Below are positions 55,876 to 64,000 of a stretch of DNA of 64,000 nt, piece by piece. The stretch's first letter is position 1. Each line of letters opens with the position of its first letter. This DNA is from Pyricularia pennisetigena (taxonomy: Eukaryota; Ascomycota; Sordariomycetes; Magnaporthales; Pyriculariaceae). The translations under genes were made by a program, and so were the position numbers. Where the stretch lies: contig NC_043741.1 of NCBI RefSeq assembly GCF_004337985.1, forward strand, positions 939,920-1,003,919. Direction: 5' to 3'. The notes beneath the pieces were generated by a model. That model worked only from the letters and a program-made list of their open reading frames with translations, had not been told where the DNA came from and made no database searches.

Positions 55876-57380
55876 GGCACTCCTGAACCCAATGACTGGC
55901 TCAACAGCTCTGTGTCTGTCCCTCGTCCTCGTAGGGTTCAGTCAGGGCCGTACGAGCCACCGACCGCCTTTTTGCGCCGCCGTGAAGAAATGTCGCGGCC
56001 GCCGGCCCCCAGACTGTCCGAGGATTCTGAACGTCTCACGCCGTTGCCTGGTTGATGAGCTCAACCGGGCAACCGAGCAACCGAGCAACTGACCACCATC
56101 TTCTTGACATTCGATCTCTCAGAGTCGCATTTGCGGATCATTATTGGAAACAACGGTTCATTTTTGTCACACTCAAAGGACCCCATCACCTTACACAGGA
56201 GTTCTCAAAGTTTTTTTTTTTTTTTTTTTTTTTTTCTATTTTGGTGCTTGTAGTTTTTCAGGTACACATGTTTTGTTACGGGATCCGGAAAGGCGCATTG
56301 GCTGCTCCAACAGGGCGTTTTGGTTTGGGAATAAATCGGGCCGTATGTTTTACTCTGTGTGTAATTCACCATCGTCATTTGCACTTGCTTTCTCTTTTTC
56401 GCCTAACGACATGAGCCCGTTTGAAACACAATCAGGGGCTGTACAGCGGTGAGACGGCAATTGCGGCCTTCCCACTCCTATAGTTTTGTGGAGGGCGACG
56501 GAATAATAAGCCTTTTTTCGCACTCCAAGGAGAATGGGTGAACGAGAAACTCTCAAGACGCATGCATGATCTGCGCACCTGGGGTTGCCCTTGGGATCGC
56601 CTACGTTGTGGTAATAGGGGGTTCTATCCAAGTATTTTTAGATGTCAGGAGCAAGCGGCATATATCAACAACAGAGGCAATGGTAAATCATAAAGCGTAT
56701 CGCTTTGCAATATGAAGGAATGGTGATGGAGGACTTTTTATCATCCAGACACGGCAAACTAAATCGCGACCGACTTCCGCAGAAGTTCTCGGGGGAATCC
56801 TAGGCGAATGAGAAAAAGAAAGAAAGGGGAAAAAAAAGAAAAGAAAATCCAACAGGTACATGATATATAATTCATGGCCAACATCGGCCCAGTGTGGTTT
56901 TCCCTTTTTCCCCACGAGGGCCGAGACGGCTGTCATCCTGTAGCCTCCTGTTTCACCTCAACGACTCAACTTCCTCCGTCGGCATCGGTACCCTGCCGAA
57001 CACCTCCAGGTATCCAGGGAAACCTTCGAAAAAAAAAGTTGTTTTTATATTTTCCTTTGTTGGATTGGTAATCAAGAGAATGGTCGTCAGGTCGTCAAAA
57101 ATGTCCCTTTGTACATTCTATGTATAGCACAAGCTGCGAAATATTCTTCAGAGTGCCGCGCAAACTCCGGAAATGACTACCCTATCCAGTCAACTAAAAA
57201 GTTAATGGCAGGTCCTCATTCAGAAATGGCACTCGTAGGTCCCGGGTGGACGACAGAAATCATGCCAAATATTCGACGCGAGCTTGTAATGAAAGTATAG
57301 ATCATCCAATGTGATCAAGAAGTTTCCTGCTTCCGTAACATGCTAGAAAAGATTATAAACAGATTTGAAGCTCGATAGGA
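55876..57380. other. convergent intergenic region, no gene recognised
   Basis: 3' flanks of RMD5 (+) and the UPF0658 gene (-), with T25 at 56211-56235 and further A-tracts near 56829 and 57029. The short frames show no known domains. Confidence 0.5.
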
Positions 57381-58598
57381 CTAATCGATCGTCATGCGGC
57401 TAGGGAGTTGTGGCTTGACATCGTGCATGCTAATGGACGAAGTCGCATCCGGCTTCTCCTCATCCCTGGACGGCGACCTCAAGTGGTTCTTGAGGCCGGC
57501 GCCAAAGTTGTTCATGCAGATGAACGCGTTGGTGATGGTCAAAATAATGAGGATAATGGTGAGCACCGCGAACGCCGTTAGCGACCTCGCCGCGGCCTGG
57601 TACTTTTCCTTGTGGCCAGGCTGGTAAATGCGCACCAGCTTGAAAAAGAAGTACGATAAAGCGCCGAAGTAGAGGACTATAATGGCACCCATTCCAATCT
57701 TGTTTTCGCGACGGACGAAGAACGCAGCGAAGAGCAGGATCGCGATGGTGACAGGGATAGCGACGAGCGTCAGGCGGAACTCGGTATCGGTCGTCTTGTC
57801 GCGCACCACGACAAGGAATTGTACGGTGAAGCCAAGGAAGAAGAAGAAATCGAACTTGAGCAATGCGATGTAAATCTGTGGGGTACGCGTTACATTAATA
57901 ACATGTCCGAACCAAAGCTGCGGGTGTCAGCAAGGCACATACCTGGTAGTGCAAAAAGCGTCGCTTCATCCTGTAGTCGGCGCCTATCTGCTTCAGAATG
58001 TCCCATGCGAACTCTTGGTAGAGTTTCCAAGAGATGAAAGCCATTCCTAGAGTGCAAACCGAGACGATAACCGGGATTGTAAAGAGCAACGGCCGACAGT
58101 CATCCCACAAATCTTTCGTAGTAGTTAACAGGATCCCGGCCTTTTCAAGATCGATAATCGCATCGCGGATTTGGTCGATCTGGATGGCAGTGTACACCAT
58201 CATGGCCAGGTTGGCAATGCAGACACCAATGACCTGGATAGTGTTCTTCATCCTGAGGGCATCCCAAACCAATACGAGCATGTACAGGAAGCCAAAGATG
58301 AAGAGCGCGAGGAATGTCGGGATCGAACGGAGGGGTGCGCCCTCGATGTTTTCGTCGCTGACCTGGTCACCTCTGACGCTGTTCTGAAACCTTGCGAATA
58401 CATATCTATGAAAACACGCAGAATTTCACCAGGTCAGTCACAATCACAATAGCTCTTTAAAAGGGATGAGGCTGTCCAGTCTTGGGCATGGACTCACGAT
58501 TCGAATATCAGACAGATGATGGCCTGGAAAGCCGTGATTGCGAAGAATAGCCGGGGCCATTTTGTAGAAATAAAGCCGAACATGCTGCGAGATTGCAT
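57381..58598 (-). CDS. UPF0658 Golgi apparatus membrane protein
   Basis: Exons 58598-58498, 58405-57943 and 57875-57381 encode at least 352 aa from the Met at 58598 (MQSRSMFGFISTKWPRLFFA). About eight membrane helices are visible, for example FFAITAFQAIICLIF, FLALFIFGFLYMLVLVW, LLFTIPVIVSVCTLGMAF, LTLVAIPVTIAILLFAAFF, MGAIIVLYFGALSYFFF and AVLTIILIILTITNAFICM. Between them are KDLWDDCRPLLF and WDILKQIGADYRMKRRFLHY. These match the UPF0658 family, Golgi proteins of unknown function. The frame stays open and conserved-looking for about 80 codons upstream of 58598 (DSRRSLLAEDDPAYARSPYS, then STYHYRGDSTSAIKKPFVPM) but has no ATG. The true start must therefore lie further upstream or in another exon. 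Confidence 0.82.
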
Positions 58599-58846
58599 GG
58601 GGACAAATGGTTTCTTGATGGCACTAGTAGAATCGCCGCGGTAATGGTATGTCGACTCGTCGGCGAAGGATGACTGTCGGTTGTTGTAGACAGGCTGAGG
58701 GAGCTGCTGGGGCGGGAATCCCTGTGAGTACGGAGACCTCGCGTATGCCGGGTCGTCTTCTGCCAGGAGCGACCGGCGAGAGTCTTGTCTGGTAGCCAGG
58801 ACGGGCTGTTGTTGACGACTCCCGCAAGGAGCCGGCGACTTTGATT
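58599..58846 (-). CDS. probable N-terminal extension of the UPF0658 gene (start not resolved)
   Basis: This stretch is in frame with the exon at 58598-58498 and reads without stop back to a TAA at about 58856. Its Tyr/Ser/Gln/Pro-rich cytosolic-tail character (RRSLLAEDDPAYARSPYSQG, NNRQSSFADESTYHYRGD) is what family members carry before the first helix. No ATG occurs in it. A possible acceptor AATCAAAG lies just after the stop. The ATG at about 58915 is in the same frame but separated by that single TAA. Confidence 0.5.
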
Positions 58847-61266
58847 TTTGAGTTTAAGCGAGGGACTTGAGAAAAAGCGAGCGATGCGATGATGCGGATG
58901 CGATGATGCGCATGCGATCGTGGCGATAAACAGGCGGCAAACGGGGACGATCTTGCCGTGTGGGGAGCAGTCGAGAAAACGAGAGTAAAAAGAAAGGATG
59001 GTCGGACGGTTGCTTGGTCGTTCGATAGGCGACGATGGCGTGGACTGAAATTGGGTTCGCTCCTTCGTTAGTTCGGCAGGCCTCGCGTGGAAGACGGTTT
59101 TGTTTGCAAGTACTGTAAAGTGCAGCACCAAGGTAATTAATTGGTAGGGACGGTAAGGCGGGTAGTCTGGGGGAGTCGGTCGCCGTTAGGATGTATGGAT
59201 GGGCAACCAAGGCAACTGAACCAGTGCTAATTGAAAGTCGGCGGTGCAGCGCGCGGCCGGGTTTTTGTGGAGACCTTGTAAACTTGGACAGCAAAAAGGG
59301 CTTTTACTTACTCCTCGGGTCTCGGGACGATCAAGTAAGGAGCCAGACTCAACCAAGGAAAACAAAGAAGAAAAGCCTCCTCGATCTGACAGAGAACAAA
59401 CAGGGGAAAATGCTAAGACTCGCAGACGCAGGGAGCAAGGGAAGGGGTCGTCGAGGTTGCGCACTTCCCTTAAGGCGGGCTGAAACAGGGAGCGGAGGCG
59501 TTGGTGTTCGAGGACAGACAAGGGCGGGCGTGGAATTCTGTAAAGGCGGGCCCCTCTGCTGCACGTTACGTACTGTACTGTACAGTTGAGGAGGACGGAA
59601 AAGAGTAGACTACTGTAGAAGAAAAAAAAAACATAAAGGGAAAAGAGAGGGAAAAGAATAGAACACAACCTTTCTTTTGGTTTTACTGGTTTTCAGTGAT
59701 GTGCTAGTGTCGGCTTCTTCCGGCAGCAAATAATACTACTTGAACCAGATCTAAGGCCAATGTGCTTGCAGACAAATGACAGGCACCGCTCGGGGAAGGT
59801 TATGGAATATTGTTGTACGTAGACGGTAGGACGTTTGTGGATCTTGCCCTCCACTTGTTGTACGGTACAGTACAAGTCCTAATTTTCAAGAAACGCGACT
59901 GGCCCCAAGTACGCACAAAGCTAGGCGACGTTTTTCTTGGCTGAATTGATTTACATGACAGCGCAACGAACATCGTAATTGATGCAAATAACCATTAACG
60001 GCATGGATGTCGAGAATTGATGACAGAAAAGTCTATTTGATTGAAAAAATTAATCTCTAGACATTTTTTTTTTCAGCTGATTACTGATGACTGTCTCGTG
60101 CAAGCATGCCGTAGTCAACTGTACAGTCATAGACCACCCGCAAATACATAGATAGTAATTACCGACCTGTACAATATGAGACGAGACACTAATTAGAACA
60201 CACCCTTGTTGTGGAGGTCTCGAGGGATCCTGTAGGGCTGGGTGTGCAACTGTCGGATAAAATCCAGTGCCAGAAATGCAGCACAGTGCAGGCATGACAG
60301 TTCCAAATAGCAACCGCGGATGGCTATGCCACGCACAGCTCTTGGCGGCCGGCCATGGTGCGGGTTCTCGGCATGGAAAAGGTACAGAGAGGTGGTTGGA
60401 CGCGACTCAGGCTGTGTCTTTTGACAGGAAGGGTGTCTTGGATGTGATCAATGCAAGGGTGTTGCGGGGAGGGAAGGGTGTGGTCATGGAGACCACCGCA
60501 GTACCAGTACCAGTACCACGTAATCACGATCTTGGGGAATTGGCTGTGGCTTTCTTCTCAACACCGAGAACTTTCCGAGGATGAACTGGCTTATATGCTG
60601 TGCGCAGTCAATTGATGTGAACTTTGAACGTATTAAAGTGAGCTAGTGAACTATGAAGATAACCATAGATAGCTGATTTAATTAATATCAATTCGCAGAA
60701 GAAATCCCATTTATTCTAGACCACGTATGTGGGTTCCGAGTAATACCGTGTTTGCAGGCCACAGACAACCTAATCAACCTCGTGATTGTTTGACATGTCT
60801 ATGAGCCGATTTGAGGACAGACAGGTCTGTGTCAAATCCTTCACGTCTCAGGCGGCAAAACTATTTTACCCTTGAACTACAAGACATGAAGCGCATATGC
60901 GATAACTACTAGCTCTACTGTAGGCCTGGACCTGGAATGAAGACGGCCCTGCAAAACAACACTTGGCTTCGTCCTAGTGGCAGGCAGCCAGCTTTGCTCG
61001 CTTCACATGCTGGTTGAGCATTTACTACTGCAAGTACTGGTACCGGCACACGAGCTTACTACCGTTGCTCGGCCGTCACCGCTATCCGAACATGGAATTT
61101 GGCCCGGCCAACGTGCTAGGAACTTGCTGGTCTGGTCTCTGAATTGGTGTCCAGTGGCGCCCCCAAGCTATGCTATGCGATGAATGCTATCAGCTGGAAC
61201 CCGCGCTTCTCCGGCCGATTCCACCGTTCAGCCTGCATGTGGTCCCGTTTGGTTTGATTTGAAAAA

Positions 61267-61605
61267 NNNNNNNNNNNNNNNNNNNNNNNNNNNNNNNNNN
61301 NNNNNNNNNNNNNNNNNNNNNNNNNNNNNNNNNNNNNNNNNNNNNNNNNNNNNNNNNNNNNNNNNNNNNNNNNNNNNNNNNNNNNNNNNNNNNNNNNNNN
61401 NNNNNNNNNNNNNNNNNNNNNNNNNNNNNNNNNNNNNNNNNNNNNNNNNNNNNNNNNNNNNNNNNNNNNNNNNNNNNNNNNNNNNNNNNNNNNNNNNNNN
61501 NNNNNNNNNNNNNNNNNNNNNNNNNNNNNNNNNNNNNNNNNNNNNNNNNNNNNNNNNNNNNNNNNNNNNNNNNNNNNNNNNNNNNNNNNNNNNNNNNNNN
61601 NNNNN
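61267..61605. other. assembly gap (339 N)
   Basis: A run of undetermined bases. The flanks read gaaaaa before and aaaatt after, so the gap may hide an A-rich tract or a collapsed repeat. Translations across it are meaningless. Confidence 0.95.
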
Positions 61606-63331
61606 AAAATTAGATCCCTGTGGGAAGGCAAAATTTATATCCACAGTAACATGGACAGAAGTGTTACTACACCGAGCACGCGCGTACTACAGTAGTATTT
61701 AATTGCTAGAAATTCATTTCCACGACTCGAGATCTTGCCCGTGATCCAGAATGCCTGTTTGCTTTGTTTGATTCGCAATTACTGGTTTTCGATGAGCATG
61801 CTAAATGCAACCAGAAGAGCAGAGAAGTACGAAATAGTAACAGTACTTCATACTGTACCGCACCTACAGTACTTGGACGGATGAGATCTGTCCTTGGCAT
61901 TCGGGTGACGCCATGTTATCAAATTTTGGTCCCCTTTTTGGGCCCCTTCCCCGAACCCTCTTAAGCTTTGAGCCATTCATTCAACTTCGCCGAGAACGTC
62001 AAGGCCATCATCCCATTTCTCCACGTCCAATCAATCAAACCTATCATCCAACCATGGGTTCCTTACGAATTGCTAACCCGCGTAGATTCTAATCTGTATG
62101 TACTATGTACATCTGGAATAATACTAAGAAGACTGACCTAGCTTTTTGCCGCACAAACCCTTGCCTGCATGCTTGGCCAAAAACACAGTCTGTGCTGCCC
62201 CCTCACGGACGGACCTGGCCACTTTTGTGCATTACCAAGGTATGGTATAGATAGCTAACTACAAAAATACGCCGTACTGTATGTATGTACTTTAGTATAT
62301 GCTGAAATGTTGTTAGTTCGAATATCATTGCAATAGCGGGTTTGGAAGTCAACTCAGCCGCAATGGATTTTAGCACAATCAGATATCCAATTACTCAAGT
62401 TACTGTATATCTCAAACGGCGAGGCCCGCGCGTAACTGCAGAGCTGTCTTGCAGTGACCTGCAGATGCTGGCGCTTGCGTTGGCTTGATTGTGCTTCTTG
62501 TTCAGCCAGAGCCTTGGCGCTGCAGCAATGTGTGTTTCTGGGGCATGTCCTGGCTGTTTCAACCGAATCTTCATTCGACAGGTTATGATTTACCCTTCGA
62601 ACATGGAAGTAGCATGTCGGCACCGGCGCCCGTCGTTCTGGGAACGGCTCCAACGAGCACGATGCTGATTAGAAAAGAGGCCGCTTACGCGTACGTCAAC
62701 AATTTTTTTTTTTTTTTTTTAATATTACTCTGGGGACAGCCCCGTCGTGGTGGGTGATTGAAATGAGATCCTTTTTACACTTTTCAAACTGAGGATTCTC
62801 AGATTAATTGCCCCGATTTGTGACGTCGTCGTGGAAGTGGTCTGACTGGGTTTGGACCCTGCGGCTTGCTGCGGATATTATGGCAGTGCACATTAGGGTG
62901 TTTGCGGCCTTCCCGCATCTGACAGACTTGGGATCCATAGTTGATGTGGAGGTTGCCAGGCTGTGCAGATACCCACGTGCAATTTTCCTACTCGCGACTG
63001 CAACAGTAGAATTGAAATGATATATGTAATATAGATCTGCACTAGAGACCTGTTTTGTAGATCATATGTGTTACTGCTAGACTTGACTATTCTGGTACCA
63101 AGGCGTATAAATCTCATGGGTTGAAGTAGACGAGCAAGCACGGAGATGGCCTTTTACTTGGTTTGTTGAAAAAATGAATTGGAACAGGATAGATTTTTTT
63201 TTTTTTTTTTTTTCATAATGCCAAAGATGACACCCAATGAGGTGGCTAGGCATGCAAGTTCTTAATTCCCAAACAACGAGCGCAGTTGTTCATTCTGGGT
63301 AACTAACCGGGCAGAGTCAATGGCCGTTGAA

Positions 63332-63333
<2 letters not shown>

Positions 63334-63364
<31 letters not shown>
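63334..63364. repeat. T31 homopolymer
   Basis: An uninterrupted run of 31 T in intergenic DNA, about 410 bases upstream of the PP4R2-like start. Confidence 0.9.
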
Positions 63365-63773
63365 CTTTGGCTTGATGGAAAGTGGTGCAGGGTAAACAAG
63401 GCAAGTATCATCAGCATCTCCAGCCCGAACGGGCTACTGCTTATCGGTACAATCGTAAAAAGGCCAACGGACGCAGACCCACACCAAACTTAACTGGGTT
63501 ATAGTGCTCACCTTGGTGCGGCCACCGCGTTGTACCTCTCTAATCGCGGGCGGCCAGCGCGTACGCGTAGTGGCGCTGTAGCTCGAATTTGACGCCGCAC
63601 CGGAACCAACTCGGCGCGACAACGTCGATTTCAATCCGAGAGTTCGGTTCCGTTGTCGCAAAAAGCCCAATATCAACCGAAATCAATCAATCGTACCTAT
63701 ACAGCGCATGTTGTCGGATAGGATCGCAAACTGAAACTTTTATTGGTACAATAATCCTCGCCGGCAGGCTGAC

Positions 63774-64000
63774 ATGATGGAAATTGATACCGATGAAGAT
63801 ACTTTGCGCCAGCTCGCTGCCGGCGGCTCCATGAACTTGTGAGTTGGTGCTTCGAGATGCAGCAATGAATAATGAGTCTGTTACTCATATATTCGACCAT
63901 GGAAGTGATGCAGACAGTACGCTAACTGTCATTCGTCGCAGCTCCGCCTGGCCTTTGTTGCTCTGCGATATTATCAACCGCCTCGAGAAGATCGCTCACA
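63774..64000 (+). CDS. protein phosphatase 4 regulatory subunit 2-like, 5' part only
   Basis: Exon 63774-63838 and the start of a second exon at 63942 (intron GTGAGT..GTCGCAG, branch GCTAAC) encode the first roughly 41 residues. They start MMEIDTDEDTLRQLAAGGSM and continue NFSAWPLLLCDIINRLEKIA, after which the window ends. The layout D-E-x-L-x-x-x-A-x-x-G followed by WPxLLxxIIxRLExI resembles the N-terminus of PP4R2 proteins, which direct protein phosphatase 4 in the DNA damage response. With so little sequence this is tentative. A second ATG at 63777 is equally possible as start. Confidence 0.5.

Larger units (their letters stand above)
58847..63773. other. long region with no recognisable gene
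   Basis: About 4.9 kb. It includes the leader region of the UPF0658 gene, several TACTGTA/GTACAGTA stretches (near 59569-59586, 59866-59874, 61831-61871), T-tracts at 62702-62720, 63191-63212 and 63334-63364, and the 339-base assembly gap. No frame has recognisable domains or splice structure. The last part is the leader of the PP4R2-like gene. Confidence 0.45.

Noticed and set aside
58508..59131. 207-codon minus-strand frame overlapping the UPF0658 5' region
   Set aside because: It is in the wrong frame relative to the conserved membrane helices and is Ser/Arg/Pro noise.
61173..61702. Open frames across the assembly gap
   Set aside because: They exist only because undetermined bases are read as open codons.

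Overview
The window is nuclear DNA from a filamentous ascomycete. Genes have several short introns (about 70-130 nt) with GT..AG ends and CTAAC/CTGAC branch points. Coding exons are GC-rich, intergenic DNA is AT-rich with long A/T homopolymers, and every recognisable product is eukaryotic. Gene content (fungal STB6-like protein, UPF0658 Golgi protein, PWI/RS splicing protein, N-myristoylated MGNCFGK protein) fits Pezizomycotina. A Sordariomycete, perhaps Magnaporthales, is my inference and not proven by the sequence. Three N runs (18725-18726, 34140-34141, 61267-61605) show this is a draft assembly.

Layout. 0-8 kb: a gluconokinase-type kinase (+) and the E2 subunit of branched-chain 2-oxoacid dehydrogenase (-), separated by gene-free DNA with possible decayed coding sequence. 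8-13.4 kb: an accessory-looking segment with two small secreted-protein genes (-) that share an N-terminal motif, plus a likely relic between them. 14-22 kb: dense housekeeping block with ATP10 (+), GOS1 (-), RPL35 (+, four exons including an ATG-only exon) and a multi-C2H2 transcription factor (-) with an unusual cysteine repeat. 24-33 kb: a myristoylated small protein (+), thymidylate synthase (-), a 1169-aa single-pass membrane protein with an internal repeat (-) and GPI19/PIG-P (-). 33-37.4 kb: gene-poor. 37.4-50.2 kb: an unrecognised coiled-coil-like protein (+), a PWI/RS splicing factor (+), a GT15 mannosyltransferase (+), ERD1 (-), threonine aldolase (-) and a GT17 N-acetylglucosaminyltransferase-like protein (+). 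50.5-58.6 kb: STB6-like protein (-), GID-complex ligase subunit RMD5 (+) and a UPF0658 Golgi membrane protein (-). 58.9-63.7 kb: no gene seen. The right edge holds the first two exons of a PP4R2-like gene (+).

The genes are independent transcription units and not a pathway cluster. A loose theme is the secretory and glycosylation system: GOS1, GPI19, GT15, ERD1, GT17 and UPF0658. GT15 and ERD1 are convergent neighbours, and ERD1 is known in yeast for Golgi glycosyltransferase retention. I found no tRNA, rRNA, CRISPR array or intact transposon. The most unusual items are the small secreted-protein family at 11-13.3 kb, the 11-residue cysteine repeat (with a stop-free in-frame intron inside a zinc finger) in the transcription factor, and G1/S-type promoter elements upstream of thymidylate synthase.
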